A DNA stretch of 64,000 nt. Origin: Actinomadura rudentiformis (GTDB taxonomy: Bacteria; Actinomycetota; Actinomycetes; Streptosporangiales; Streptosporangiaceae). A model generated the notes under the pieces. That model ran no database searches and had not been told where the DNA came from. It saw only the letters and a program-made list of their open reading frames with translations. Positions 25,101-33,622 of this stretch are shown here, one piece after another. Positions within the stretch are counted from its first letter, which is position 1, and the number at the start of each line of letters is the position of its first letter. A program made the position numbers and the translations under genes. The stretch spans positions 1-64,000 of the forward strand of contig NZ_WBMT01000026.1 of NCBI RefSeq assembly GCF_008923185.1, written 5' to 3'.

Positions 25101-28100
25101 TGCCAGGTGAACTGGCCGTCGCCCTTCTCCGGTGCCTTGCGGGACGTCCCCTGCGCGTACGCGCCCGGCGCCGAGCGGGTGGCCGTCCAGCCGCCATTGG
25201 TCGCGACCTCGCGTGCCTGGGAGTCGTCGACGACGACCTCGTCGCGGCCCACCGGGACACCCTGGTCGGACCGCCTCGCCAGGTTGCCGCTGGGATAGAA
25301 CTCCCAGTCCATCGTCCGGCTGACCGAGCCGCCCGCACTGGTCAGGGTGTTCTTGGTCTGGTTGCCGACCAAGTCGTAGTCGTAGGTGTTGACGATGTTC
25401 CAGGGATCGGTCGACGACTTGATCCAGCCGTTGTCGTAGTGGGTGTAGAGGGTGTCGTTGCGCGTGGTCTCGCCGCTGGACGGCGGTGCGCTCACCTTGC
25501 TCAGGTTGCCGACGGGGTCGTAGCTGTAGACGGTCTTGTCGGGCTTGCCCACCTGGCCGTCGCCCGTGTCGAACGGGGTGAGCTTCTCCTTGACGCGGTT
25601 GAGCTCGTCGTAGACGCTCTCGTAGACGAAGTCGTCGGGGTCGTCGGTCTCGGTACCGCGCGGGGTGATGACCTTCGTCCGGTTGCCGGTCTGGTCGTAC
25701 TTGTACTTCACGGTGCGGACGACGACCGTGTCGCCGTCCTTGCGGTGCGGTACCCGCATGGCGACGAGCTTGCCGCGCTCGTCGAAGTCGTAGTGCGTGG
25801 TCTCGCCGTTCTCGTCGGTCTTGCCGGTGACGAGGCCGTCACGGTCACGCGTCTGCGTCACCGACTTCCCGGCCGCGTCGGTCATCCTCACCGGCCGGCG
25901 GTCCAGGTCGTAGTCGAACGTCGTCGTGTAGTCGTTCGGGTCGGGGGTGGCGTTCCGGCGCGCGTCGACGACCTTGCGGAGGTTGCCGACGCCGTCATAG
26001 GCCGCGGTGGTCACGCCGCCCTTGGCGTCGGTGACCTTGATGAGGCGGTTCAGCTCGTCGTAGACATTGACCGTGGTGAAGTCGTCCGGGTCATCGGTCT
26101 GGTTCCCCCTCGGCTCGGTCTGCCGGAGGATGTTGCCCACGTTGTCGTAGACCAGCGTCGAGTGGCGTGGGGCGTCGCCCTCGGCGTCGCCCGGAGTGGT
26201 TCCGGACACCTGCAGGTCGGTCTCGTTGTAGGTGTTCGTGCTGGTCGCGCCGTCGGCCGCCGTGTACCGGACGACGTTGTCGTTCTTGTCGTACGCGGGC
26301 CCGGGCGTGAAGACGAAGACGCCCGCGTCCTGGTCCTTCGGGACCTTGGTCGACAGCGGCCGGCCGAAGCCGTCGTAGGTGTAGGTGCTCGTCTTGCCGC
26401 GGGCGTCGGTGGCGGACACGACGGCGCCCAGCACGTCATAGACGGTGGTCGTCCGGTTGCCCAGGGCGTCGGTGATCGTCTTCGGGTAGCCGGACGGGTC
26501 ATAGTCGCCGTACTCGGTGGCGTGCCCGTTGGCGTCGGTGGCCTTGGCCAGCAGGCCGTCGGCGCCGTAGGAGTAGCGGGTGGTGTAGTCGCCCTCCTCG
26601 GGTGTCGCGACACCCTTGGGGTCGGTGACCGAGACCAGGTTGCCCCGGTCGTCGTACGCGAAGGTCCACTTGCGGCCCTCCGCCGAGGTCTTGGTCGCGA
26701 GGTCCGCGGTGTGCCCGTCGAGCCCGACCCGGTAGGTGAGCCTGGTCGGCGGGCCGCCGTTCTTGACGGCCTCCGGGTCACGGATCTCCAGCGGGTAGCC
26801 GGTCTTCGGGTCGAACGTGCGGGTGGTGACCGCCCCGTTCGCCTCCTCCAGCCGCCGCACGTTGTTGTCGGCGTCCCACGTCAGTTGGGTGGTCTGGCCT
26901 TTGGGGTCGGTGACCCGCTCGGGCCGGCCGAAACCGTCGATCAGGTAGGTGGAGGTGCGTCCGTTCGCGTCGGCGACCGTGGACTGGATCTTCGAGCCGC
27001 CGGTGCCGTCGGGGTCGGTGTAACCGAACCCGGTCGACTTGCCGCGCCGGTCGGTGAGCTGGTGCACCCAGCGGCGGCCGTGCTGGTCGCTGTAGCCGAC
27101 CTTGGTGGGCCGGCCCATCGGGTCCGTCACGGCGATGAGCTTGGGGTTCTCCAGGAGCTTCTGATCGTAGGCGAACCCGAAGGTCTTGGCGGTCTTGGCG
27201 TCCTGGGCGCCGTCGATCAGCTCGGAGAGCAGGCCGTGGTCGGAATAGACGAAGTCGATCCGGCGGCCGGAGACATCGGTGATCGACTTGACCTTGTTGA
27301 TGATCGGGTCGAGCGACAGGCCGGTGCCGAGCAGCTTCTTGCCGTTGACGAAGTGCCAGAACGAGTCGCCGCGCTGGTAGTAGTCGACCGTCAGCGTGCG
27401 GCGGCCGGTCGCGTCGGTGATGTGCTTGAGCAGGCCGGTGTTGCGGCCGCCGATGATCGTGCGGTCGTAGGTGAACGTGAGGGTGTTGCCGTTCTTGTCG
27501 ACGACGAACGTCTGGTAACCCTGGTCGTCGAAGTAGAACCTGGTCCGATCCGGCTTGGTCATGACCCAGGCGCGGTCGCCCTTGCGGGCGTTCTTCTGCA
27601 GGTAGAGGTGCACACCCGCGGGGGAGTCGTACGTCCACTTGTCGGTGTCGAGGCTGCCGTGCTTGTTCAGCTTGTAGACGTGCGAGGTGCCGTCGCCGTC
27701 CACCAGCGTGATCGTGGCCGGGTAGCCGACCACTCCGGGCAGGCCCGCGCCGAACTGCAGGGGTGTTCCGAGACGCTGCACGCTGGACGCGGAGATCGTC
27801 CATCCGGGACCGGCGTACACGTCCGAAGTGTCCAGGCTGTTGTAGGCCAGCCGCAGGAAGCTGGCCGGGCCGCGTGACGGGTGGGAGAAGGGGTTGGTGC
27901 CCCAGAAGGCGTTCCCCGAGAACTGGTTGACCTGGACGTTCGACCCGGATCCGGTGCGCAGCCCGGAGTACTGGTAGAACTTCTCCAGCCCGAGCTGGCC
28001 CGAGGTCGGGTCCTCCACCGTGACGTCCTGGTCGAGCGTCTCCACGCCGGACGAAGACAGCCACTTGCGCGTGGCGGTGTTGTAGAGGTCCCAGCTCAGC

Positions 28101-28636
28101 GTGAACTCTTCCCGGGAGTTGCCGAACAGCGGATCCGGGGCCTTGACCTTCGCCTTCAGCGTCTCCTTGGCGCCCGGAGCCAGGTCACCGGGGAGAGGGG
28201 TGGAACGCTGGTTGGCGGGAGAGGTGACATCGCGGTTCTCCCTGGTCTTCCACCGGTAGGACAGGACCCACTGCTTGGCGGGGAGCGCCGCGGCGGTGGT
28301 GTTGGTAACGGTGACCTCGACCGTGTCCTCCTCGCCCTGCGGCATTCGCTGCGGCATGGTGGGGGCGTCGTAGGTCGGGTTGTCCGCTTCACCCGCCACG
28401 GTCCGGGTCTTGGGCAGCGGGGCCGGCTTCTGTGCGCGCTGCTGGGCGGCGGTCACGGCTGCGTCGTGGACGGCCTGCATCGGCTTGAGGCCGACGGTCA
28501 GGTCCGGGATCTTCGGGGGCGGGCTGGGCTTGGTGACGGACCGGTTCGGTCCCGCGTTCGCCGGTGGGGCGTTCACCAGTGAGGCGGCCAGTAGCAGACC
28601 CATCACCAGACTGAGCCATCGTCGCCACCTAGTCAT
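22130..28636 (-). CDS. Secreted RHS/YD-repeat polymorphic toxin with Hint and GIY-YIG-like C-terminus
   Basis: This 2,168-residue protein has a signal peptide (WRRWLSLVMGLLLAASLVNA), an N-terminal beta region, then some 1,400 residues of YD repeats (YDGFGRPLS, YDELNRL) interrupted by a golvesin/Xly-like beta-sandwich (DDSQAREVATNGGWTA). The RHS core ends MGFRNYDPGLNRFLTRD. Next come a pre-toxin-TG-like hydrophobic part (GFVPVVGDALDLVNA), a PPAKDPA linker of eight repeats, a Hint domain (FPAGTQVLMADGSY, ATAGHPFWV, HTYHV) and about 100 residues resembling a GIY-YIG nuclease (GGVYALV, RTGMATDLADRARKH, GLEEMVENWY). ATG 28636 has AGGGGAG eight bases upstream. Confidence 0.9.
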   Translation of the reverse strand: MTRWRRWLSLVMGLLLAASLVNAPPANAGPNRSVTKPSPPPKIPDLTVGLKPMQAVHDAAVTAAQQRAQKPAPLPKTRTVAGEADNPTYDAPTMPQRMPQGEEDTVEVTVTNTTAAALPAKQWVLSYRWKTRENRDVTSPANQRSTPLPGDLAPGAKETLKAKVKAPDPLFGNSREEFTLSWDLYNTATRKWLSSSGVETLDQDVTVEDPTSGQLGLEKFYQYSGLRTGSGSNVQVNQFSGNAFWGTNPFSHPSRGPASFLRLAYNSLDTSDVYAGPGWTISASSVQRLGTPLQFGAGLPGVVGYPATITLVDGDGTSHVYKLNKHGSLDTDKWTYDSPAGVHLYLQKNARKGDRAWVMTKPDRTRFYFDDQGYQTFVVDKNGNTLTFTYDRTIIGGRNTGLLKHITDATGRRTLTVDYYQRGDSFWHFVNGKKLLGTGLSLDPIINKVKSITDVSGRRIDFVYSDHGLLSELIDGAQDAKTAKTFGFAYDQKLLENPKLIAVTDPMGRPTKVGYSDQHGRRWVHQLTDRRGKSTGFGYTDPDGTGGSKIQSTVADANGRTSTYLIDGFGRPERVTDPKGQTTQLTWDADNNVRRLEEANGAVTTRTFDPKTGYPLEIRDPEAVKNGGPPTRLTYRVGLDGHTADLATKTSAEGRKWTFAYDDRGNLVSVTDPKGVATPEEGDYTTRYSYGADGLLAKATDANGHATEYGDYDPSGYPKTITDALGNRTTTVYDVLGAVVSATDARGKTSTYTYDGFGRPLSTKVPKDQDAGVFVFTPGPAYDKNDNVVRYTAADGATSTNTYNETDLQVSGTTPGDAEGDAPRHSTLVYDNVGNILRQTEPRGNQTDDPDDFTTVNVYDELNRLIKVTDAKGGVTTAAYDGVGNLRKVVDARRNATPDPNDYTTTFDYDLDRRPVRMTDAAGKSVTQTRDRDGLVTGKTDENGETTHYDFDERGKLVAMRVPHRKDGDTVVVRTVKYKYDQTGNRTKVITPRGTETDDPDDFVYESVYDELNRVKEKLTPFDTGDGQVGKPDKTVYSYDPVGNLSKVSAPPSSGETTRNDTLYTHYDNGWIKSSTDPWNIVNTYDYDLVGNQTKNTLTSAGGSVSRTMDWEFYPSGNLARRSDQGVPVGRDEVVVDDSQAREVATNGGWTATRSAPGAYAQGTSRKAPEKGDGQFTWQLTIPRTGTYEVFVRYPKVAGAATDATYTIGHSAGSATKRLDQSRGAGGWTSLGAFPFNEGRGTAVTLSGKATGTAVADAVKLVRDNSEDVDNERKEFFQRYDANNNLIQVDDRSPGARIGTYALDYDELDRLTRLQEKAGDTTRNTTVFTYDENGNTLTRTHDDVWSQFEYDERDLLAKATNAKSPSDTDKNVTTYAYTATGAIARQVKPNGNAVDFTYLLDGSLLRQIERRKDGGPTVADHTFDYTPNGDPAKEVAKVMNADDNSATIDNTFTFDYDPRDRIKKVVKSGDRPVTETYTHDANNNVLEQKIGETVTKHEYDRNRLVSTTVDGVSSTHKYDPLGRLDTVTSEGQTTTKYRYDGFDRVAENTVGTGANARKTVFSYDPFDRTATQATSGGGQPDKKTVLNYLGLSDDVLSEEDASKIVKRYQTSPFGEKLTQIKTDDGKQEISHYVYHPKGDVEALTKEDGNTRVTYGYTAYGKNDDTRFTGADKPDPQNPGKEPYNSYRFNGHRFDQASGTYDMGFRNYDPGLNRFLTRDMYAGALDDLQLSTDPFTGSRYAFAGGNPISNVELDGHGWYDWVSNIGHAVLDVAGFVPVVGDALDLVNAAWYGGECIAGREGACGDAALSAGAAIPFLGWGAGAAKVGKWGKKIYDAVDTASDGGRRADDLPPVHPPKDPAPPVKDPAPPAKDPTPPAKDPAPPAKDPAPPAKDPAPPAKDPAPPAKQPDAPSCPIPNSFPAGTQVLMADGSYRRIEDVKRGDRVMATDVENGRRQARTVTDTITSAGIKQFAKITFGPAGEHDGERGGEQASLVATAGHPFWVPDRGVWVDAGQLQPGMWLRTSAGTWLQVTAVEKTLVQQRVHNLTVGGTHTYHVRAGDADLLVHNANPAGCGTPKGGVYALVTESGVVVRTGMATDLADRARKHAKTYPDLKFRVLYRSDDRDVRRGLEEMVENWYSPILAKQSAIDLKNPKRARYIAAAQKFLSEL
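22911..23078 (-). repeat. Coding 21-bp repeats for the PPAKDPA linker
   Basis: About eight copies of a 21-nt unit (GGATCCTTGGCCGGTGGCGC plus one base) encode the seven-residue repeat of the RHS linker before the Hint domain. Copy number is likely unstable. Confidence 0.9.
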
Positions 28637-29082
28637 GGGCATCGCTCCCCTCGTCATCCGGCGATCACCCCGATTGCCGGCGAGTTCAAGACAGCCCGTA
28701 AGCGGCACCTCGTCAATGAGAGCCAAAACCCGTCTTTCGGACACGGATGGCTCCCCATTAACGGCGTCGTTCTATGCTCATTTCAATTGTGAATGCGTCC
28801 AATGGTGCTGTTCGCCGGGTCGGTGGGCATCGCTGGTCAGGCCATGTCCCTAAAGGGGAAACGTGACCTGTGGATACTGTTGTGTGACCGGGATCGGACG
28901 AGCGTTCGAATGGCCGTTCCCGGTCGTGCCGTCGAGTAAACCGATCCTGTGGTCCCGCGAATCTCCAGGTGAAGCCGGGGATGGTGGTCAGTTGCAAGAA
29001 CCGTTTTCTCGGTTACGGGCTCTTGTCGGAACGAGGGCCAGCGGCGATCGTCGCGAGCGTTCGGCGAATGACGGGAGGAATG
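28637..29082. other. Divergent region between the RHS toxin and propeller genes
   Basis: The 446-nt gap has no convincing gene. It holds an AT-richer island at 28745-28800, the likely RHS promoter area, and a small palindrome AACCG-TTTTCT-CGGTT at 28999-29014 that may be a regulator site for the propeller gene. Confidence 0.5.
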
Positions 29083-30138
29083 ATGAGACAGTTCGCCAAG
29101 GGAATGCCCGCACTGACGATCGGCTTGGCCCTGTGCGTGGGACTGGGGCTGACGGGAATCACGGGGACGGCGCACGCGACCGGGGGTACGGTGCTGCCGC
29201 TTCCCGACTACGCCGACATGGTCGTCGACAACGCGCACAAGCGGCTCTTCGTGTCGGGTGGGCCGTCGTCCAACGCGGTGGTGGTCACCGACTTCTCCGG
29301 TCACGTCAAGAAGAAACTCGACGGCCAGTACGGCGCGACCGGGATGGTGCTCTCGGCCGACGGCGGCACGCTGTACGTCGCGCTCGCCGCCGGGGACGCG
29401 ATCTCGGCCATCGACACCGAAAAGCTCACCGAGACCGCTCGCTACTCCACCGGTGCGCGGACGTGTCCTGCCCACCTGGCGCGTACGGGATCGGCGGTGT
29501 GGTTCGGTTACAGCTGTGACGAGTTCTGGAACGGCAAGATCGGGCGCCTCGACACCGCCGCGTCGCCTCCCGCCATGACCCATGACGAGCAGCAGGGCGT
29601 GCGCTACCAGGCCGCGCCCTACCTGGTGTCCGCGGGCGGTGAGAGCGGTCCGGTCGTCGCCGGTTCGCTCGCGTTGTCGCTGTCCAGCCTCAACGTCTAC
29701 TCGGTGGACGGCGCGGACCTGAAGAAGCAGACCTCCGGTGAGGTGGTCGGCTCCAACCTCAGCGAGATCGACCTGGCCCCCGGCGGTGCCGATCTCTACA
29801 GCGCCTCCGGTTCGCGCGACCACGTCGAGGCGTTCGCGAGCGCCAACCTGGCCGGGCGCGGCTCGTACAACACCGGTGCCTTCCCCAACGCGGTCGCGGC
29901 CGCGCCCGACGGCGCCCATCTCGCGACCGGACGGCGCACCAGCCTGAAGGACGACATCCGGGTCTACAAGGTGACCGGGTCGACGCCGGTCAAGTCGTTC
30001 GACCTCGCGAGCGACACCCCGCTCGCCGCGCGCGGGCTGGCGTGGAGCCGTGCCTGCGACAACCTCTTCGTCATCACGCAGAAGGCGAACGGAACCCAGC
30101 CCACACTGCGGGTGGTCTACCGTCCGACGGGGTGGTAG
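29083..30138 (+). CDS. Secreted YncE/YVTN-type beta-propeller protein
   Basis: The 351-residue protein has a Sec signal (AKGMPALTIGLALCVGLGLT, cleavage after AHA) followed by repeats typical of a lactonase-like propeller: YADMVVDNAHKRLFVSGG, GMVLSADGGTLYVALAAGDA, IDLAPGGADLYSASG and NAVAAAPDGAHLATG. Such proteins are exported and of unknown ligand. The start could be 29068, 29080 or 29083; GGGAGGA at 29073-29079 suggests the last. It is divergent from the RHS locus. Confidence 0.8.
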   Translation: MRQFAKGMPALTIGLALCVGLGLTGITGTAHATGGTVLPLPDYADMVVDNAHKRLFVSGGPSSNAVVVTDFSGHVKKKLDGQYGATGMVLSADGGTLYVALAAGDAISAIDTEKLTETARYSTGARTCPAHLARTGSAVWFGYSCDEFWNGKIGRLDTAASPPAMTHDEQQGVRYQAAPYLVSAGGESGPVVAGSLALSLSSLNVYSVDGADLKKQTSGEVVGSNLSEIDLAPGGADLYSASGSRDHVEAFASANLAGRGSYNTGAFPNAVAAAPDGAHLATGRRTSLKDDIRVYKVTGSTPVKSFDLASDTPLAARGLAWSRACDNLFVITQKANGTQPTLRVVYRPTGW

Positions 30139-30165
30139 CCCGCCTCCGGAAGGGAGCGGGTACGC

Positions 30166-30201
30166 CGGCGGGCGGCGTGCCCCCGTCACCGCCGCCCGCC
30201 G
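30166..30201 (+). terminator. Hairpin terminator after the propeller gene
   Basis: CGGCGGGCGGCG and CGCCGCCCGCCG form a perfect 12-bp stem 27 nt after the stop, extendable by GGTAC/GTACC with a small bulge. Confidence 0.75.
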
Positions 30202-30363
30202 TACCGCCGTTCCCCGCGAACGTCATAGGCGCGAGCGGCCCCCGCGGCCGCACGCGCCGGGGTCATCCTTCCCCCGGTGCGTGCGGCCTGAATAGGGAGA
30301 AGTACACACAACGCGTGATGCATTCGTGATTCCGCAGAGGATTACGAGCCGTCAGGTTCGCTC

Positions 30364-30369
30364 TAGCGT
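30364..30369 (+). promoter_or_regulatory. -10 element of leaderless crp-family mRNA
   Basis: TAGCGT lies six bases before ATG 30376, and no ribosome site is evident. Confidence 0.4.
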
Positions 30370-30375
30370 GAGACC

Positions 30376-31050
30376 ATGACCACCCTCGAGCCGGGTTCGT
30401 TCCTCGCGGAGCTCACGGCGGTGGAACGTGCCGACCTGGAAACGCGCGGCCGGGTGCGCGATTTCGGCCGCGGGGACGTGTTGTTCACCGAGGGTGAGCA
30501 GTCCACCTGGGTCGCGGTCCTGATGGCCGGCCGGGTCAAGGCGTACTCCTATCGCGAGCACGGCGGCGAGGCTCTGCTGGCGGTGCGCGGACCCGGCGCG
30601 CTGCTGGGCGAGGTCGCGGCGATCGACGGGCTGCCGCGTTCCGCCACGGTCTCCACCATGGAGCCTGCGCGGGCCCTGGCGCTGACCGCCGACGAGTTCA
30701 TGGCGTTCCTGCAGGCACACGGCCGGGTGTCGATCCTCATCATGCGGACGTTGTGCCAGCGGTGGCGCGACGCCGACCGCAAGCGGGTGGAGTTCGGGAT
30801 GTTCGACGCGACCGGCCGGGTGGCGCAGCGCCTGGTCGAGCTGGCCGAGCGCTTCGGCGTGCCCTATGAGCGGGAGAGCGTCCGGATCACGCTCAACCTG
30901 TCGCAGGAGGAGCTGGCGGGGTGGGTCGGGGCCTCGCGCGAGGCGGTCAGCAAGGCCCTCCGCACCCTCCGCAGACACGGCTGGATCGAGACCGGCCGGC
31001 GGCGGGTCATCGTGCACGATCTTCAGGCCCTCCGGCGACACGCCCGCTGA
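30376..31050 (+). CDS. Crp/Fnr-family transcriptional regulator
   Basis: The 224-residue protein has a cyclic-nucleotide-binding-like beta-roll (RGDVLFTEGEQSTWVAVLMAGRVKAYSY, GPGALLGEVAAIDGLPRSATV) and a C-terminal winged helix with LSQEELAGWVGASREAVSKALRTL. The phosphate-cassette region GEVAAIDGLPRSA resembles cAMP-binding members but the ligand is not certain. The adjacent downstream gene is a LysR regulator. No CRP-type TGTGA-N6-TCACA site is seen nearby. Confidence 0.93.
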   Translation: MTTLEPGSFLAELTAVERADLETRGRVRDFGRGDVLFTEGEQSTWVAVLMAGRVKAYSYREHGGEALLAVRGPGALLGEVAAIDGLPRSATVSTMEPARALALTADEFMAFLQAHGRVSILIMRTLCQRWRDADRKRVEFGMFDATGRVAQRLVELAERFGVPYERESVRITLNLSQEELAGWVGASREAVSKALRTLRRHGWIETGRRRVIVHDLQALRRHAR

Positions 31051-31098
31051 GGCGCACGCTCGCCAAGGGGCGGGGGCGGCATGAGAGGGCCGTTTTTG

Positions 31099-31113
31099 AT
31101 AGCCGTACGCTAT
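31099..31113. promoter_or_regulatory. LysR-type operator at its own promoter
   Basis: ATAGC-CGTAC-GCTAT is a perfect inverted repeat with the T-N11-A form of LysR-regulator boxes, overlapping the lysR -10 region. The same arms recur at 37068-37082 upstream of the second sdh operon. Confidence 0.7.
31106..31111 (+). promoter_or_regulatory. -10 element of leaderless lysR mRNA
   Basis: TACGCT is followed by seven bases and GTG 31119. The element lies within the LysR inverted repeat, so binding would block transcription (autorepression). Confidence 0.5.
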
Positions 31114-31118
31114 AAAGC

Positions 31119-32105
31119 GTGCAGTTGCAGCAGCTCGCGTACTTTGTCGCCGTCGCGGAGGTACGGCACTTCACCCAGGCGGCCGAGCTGCTGCATGTCG
31201 CACAACCGTCGCTCTCCAAGCAGATCAGGGCGCTGGAGACCGAACTCGGCGCCTCGCTGTTCAGCCGTGCGCGGGGCAACATCACGCTGACTCCGGCAGG
31301 AGAGGCGTTGCTGCCGCTGGCAAAGCGGATCCTGGCGGACGTCGACACGGCTCGGCTAGAAGTCCAGGAGCTGGCGGGGCTACGGCGCGGACGTGTCCGG
31401 CTGGGGGCGACGCCGTCGTTGTGCGCGGGACTGCTGGGCGATGTGCTGCGACGCTTCCACGACACGTACCCGGGCGTGCAGTTGCTGGTCGAGGAGGGCG
31501 GCTCGCGTGACTTGGTCCGCGAGCTGACGCGCGGCTCGCTGGATCTCGCCCTCGTGATCCTGCCCCTGCACGGGGACGCGCCTCTCGATACGACGCCGAT
31601 CCTGCGCGAGCACCTTGTCGTGGCCTCCCCGGCGGGAGGCTCCGGGGTGCCGCGCCGCCCGAACCTCCGTATCGAGGACCTGCGGAACCGGCCGCTGGTG
31701 ATGTTCCGCTCGGGGTACGACCTGCGCGAGGCGACCATCGGAGCCTGCCGCGCGGCCGGGTTCGAGCCGAGGTTCGCCGTCGAGGGCGGCGAGATGGACG
31801 CGGTGCTGCGGTTCGTGGAAGCGGGGCTGGGGATCGCCGTCGTGCCGAGCATGGTCCTGGCGGGCCGGCCCGGACTGCGGGGCACGCCACTCGTGCTGAC
31901 CGAGCACTCCGACGAGGCCGCCGCCCGCCGTGGCCAGCCTGGGCCAGGCCTGCTCCGGACGATCGCGCTGGCCCACCGCAAGGACGTGGACCTCACCCAC
32001 GCCGCCCGCGCGTTCCAGGCGACGCTGGAGACCTTCCTGATCGAGGCCGCCCTGGCCGGGAGCCTCCCCGCCGGTGTCGAGTCGCTGGTGCCCACCTCCG
32101 CCTGA
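31119..32105 (+). CDS. LysR-family regulator, probably of the second sdh operon
   Basis: The 328-residue protein has the classic N-terminal helix-turn-helix (LAYFVAVAEVRHFTQAAELL, VAQPSLSKQIRALETELGASLF) and a periplasmic-binding-like effector domain (RVRLGATPSLCAGLLGDVL, EAGLGIAVVPSMVL). LysR proteins bind T-N11-A repeats and often act on neighbouring genes. One such repeat overlaps its own promoter and an equal one precedes the sdhCAB operon 5 kb away. From memory, Streptomyces genomes also place a LysR gene beside this sdh type. Leaderless GTG start. Confidence 0.93.
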   Translation: MQLQQLAYFVAVAEVRHFTQAAELLHVAQPSLSKQIRALETELGASLFSRARGNITLTPAGEALLPLAKRILADVDTARLEVQELAGLRRGRVRLGATPSLCAGLLGDVLRRFHDTYPGVQLLVEEGGSRDLVRELTRGSLDLALVILPLHGDAPLDTTPILREHLVVASPAGGSGVPRRPNLRIEDLRNRPLVMFRSGYDLREATIGACRAAGFEPRFAVEGGEMDAVLRFVEAGLGIAVVPSMVLAGRPGLRGTPLVLTEHSDEAAARRGQPGPGLLRTIALAHRKDVDLTHAARAFQATLETFLIEAALAGSLPAGVESLVPTSA

Positions 32106-32134
32106 CGCCCGTTCACCCGCCGCCTGACGCCCGT
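32099..32134 (+). repeat. 22-bp-period duplication spanning the lysR stop
   Basis: CGCCTGACGCCCGT occurs at 32099-32112, containing the TGA stop, and again at 32121-32134. Confidence 0.82.
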
Positions 32135-32256
32135 CAAGGACAAGCTTCACCGATTCTCGGCCGCGGCTCTCGGCGCTTCTTGCGGCCCTGCGCTCCGGCC
32201 TGCGGACCTAGTGTCCGGCTTGTACGCAAAACGATCTCTATCCCCTCGGAGACGTC

Positions 32257-33522
32257 ATGCATCCGCCCCTCCGCCGCCTGACTCCGCTCCTGGTCGCTCC
32301 CCTCGCGCTCTCGGCGCTCCTCGCACCGCCCGCCTCGGCCGCGCCAGCCGCACCCTCAACGTCGGCGACGGCTCCGGAGTGCAGCGAAGAGCCACGCGAC
32401 CTCCCCACCTGGAAGTTCATCGACTACCGGGAGATGCGCCGCGAGCTCGCCCACATCGAGCGGATCAGCCGCGGCCGCGTGGACGTCAAGGCCGCCGGCA
32501 CGTCCAACCGCGGCCGTACGATCTACACCGCCACGGTCGGCACCGGCAAGAAGGTCTTCCTGGTCACCAGCGAGATCCACGGGAACGAGAAGACCGGAAC
32601 CACCTCGCTGCTGCGCATCCTGAAGTGGCTCGGCACGTCCAGTTCCCCGGAGGCCAAGCGCCTGCGCCGCACCGTCACGTTCGTCGCCGTACCGAAGATC
32701 AACCCGGACGGCGCCGAACTCGACCGGCGTGGCAACGACAACGCGTGGGCCGAGGTCCAGAAGGACTTCCCGCAACTGGCCGGGCGACCGCCCGCGTGGA
32801 ACTACCTCAACACCTCGCTGCAGGGCGACGACTACACCAAGCGCCCGGGGTTCGACCTCAACCGTGACTTCAACCCCAACCTCAAGTACGTTCCCAAGGC
32901 CGCGGATGTGCCGGGCGAGTCGGCGCAGCCCGGCTGGTTCCTCAACCCCGAATCCCAGACGCTGCGCGACATCTACACCAAGCTGCGCGCGCGCAAGGGC
33001 AAGGTCGATGTCTACGTGGACCTCCACCACCAAGGCGCCTGCGTACGAGAGGACGCCCAGAACCGGCTCCTCGACGTGGCGGTCGACTACCCGCCGCTGC
33101 CTGATACGTTCTTCGAGCCCGGCGGCAAGTACGCGCAGTACGCGAAGACGTACGCCAAGAAGCTCTCCAAGCAACTCGCCATCAGCGCGTTCCGCGGCAT
33201 CGAGAAGCGCGGCTACATCGGTGCCCGCTACCCGCACGCGCCGACGCGCGACCTCCCCGGCCAGGCCCGCTGCTCGTTCGCGATGATCGGCACCGGCACC
33301 GTCCTGTTCGAGGTGCGCGGCCAGACGCAGACGATGGGCCACCAGATGTCCGAGCGCTTCACCCGCGCCGTCACCGCCGGCCTCACCAACATGCTGAACG
33401 ACCTGTCCACCGGCAAGGTGTACGGCTTCGACCCCGACACCTACGAGCAGTTCCCGGGCACCGTCGAGAACTCCGCCGCCACCGCGTTCCGCCACGCCCA
33501 CGACGGCCACGAACTGGAGTAG
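32257..33522 (+). CDS. Secreted M14 zinc carboxypeptidase
   Basis: The 421-residue precursor has a signal peptide (LTPLLVAPLALSALLAPPASA). The catalytic domain shows zinc ligands in SEIHGNEKTGT (His108 and Glu111) and in VDLHHQGAC, the arginine in GFDLNRDFN, and the general-base glutamate in TVLFEVRGQ. This is the M14 fold, removing C-terminal residues from peptides outside the cell; substrate specificity cannot be told. GGAG precedes the ATG. Its stop is followed by three 15-bp repeats and a shared terminator. Confidence 0.92.
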   Translation: MHPPLRRLTPLLVAPLALSALLAPPASAAPAAPSTSATAPECSEEPRDLPTWKFIDYREMRRELAHIERISRGRVDVKAAGTSNRGRTIYTATVGTGKKVFLVTSEIHGNEKTGTTSLLRILKWLGTSSSPEAKRLRRTVTFVAVPKINPDGAELDRRGNDNAWAEVQKDFPQLAGRPPAWNYLNTSLQGDDYTKRPGFDLNRDFNPNLKYVPKAADVPGESAQPGWFLNPESQTLRDIYTKLRARKGKVDVYVDLHHQGACVREDAQNRLLDVAVDYPPLPDTFFEPGGKYAQYAKTYAKKLSKQLAISAFRGIEKRGYIGARYPHAPTRDLPGQARCSFAMIGTGTVLFEVRGQTQTMGHQMSERFTRAVTAGLTNMLNDLSTGKVYGFDPDTYEQFPGTVENSAATAFRHAHDGHELE

Positions 33523-33566
33523 CGGCCACGGAACACAGCGGCACGGAACACAGCGGCACGGAACAC
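33521..33566 (+). repeat. Three-copy 15-bp tandem repeat beginning in a stop codon
   Basis: AGCGGCACGGAACAC occurs three times (33521-33536 with one extra C, 33537-33551, 33552-33566). The first AG belongs to the TAG stop of the carboxypeptidase gene. Confidence 0.9.
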
Positions 33567-33570
33567 GGAA

Positions 33571-33605
33571 AAGGCGCCCTGGGCCGCTACGGCCCAGGGC
33601 GCCTT
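33571..33605. terminator. Bidirectional terminator between carboxypeptidase and sdhB
   Basis: AAGGCGCCCTGGGCC pairs perfectly with GGCCCAGGGCGCCTT; A-runs and T-runs flank both sides, so it serves both convergent transcripts. Confidence 0.9.
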
Positions 33606-33622
33606 CCGCACATCGAGGCGGG

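Noticed and set aside
25007..27877. A 956-codon open frame on the plus strand
   Set aside because: It is the antisense shadow of the RHS repeats; Val/Gly/Arg-rich without any domain.
30300..30375. CGTGAT direct repeats before the Crp-type gene as a CRP operator
   Set aside because: They are not inverted and do not match TGTGA-N6-TCACA.
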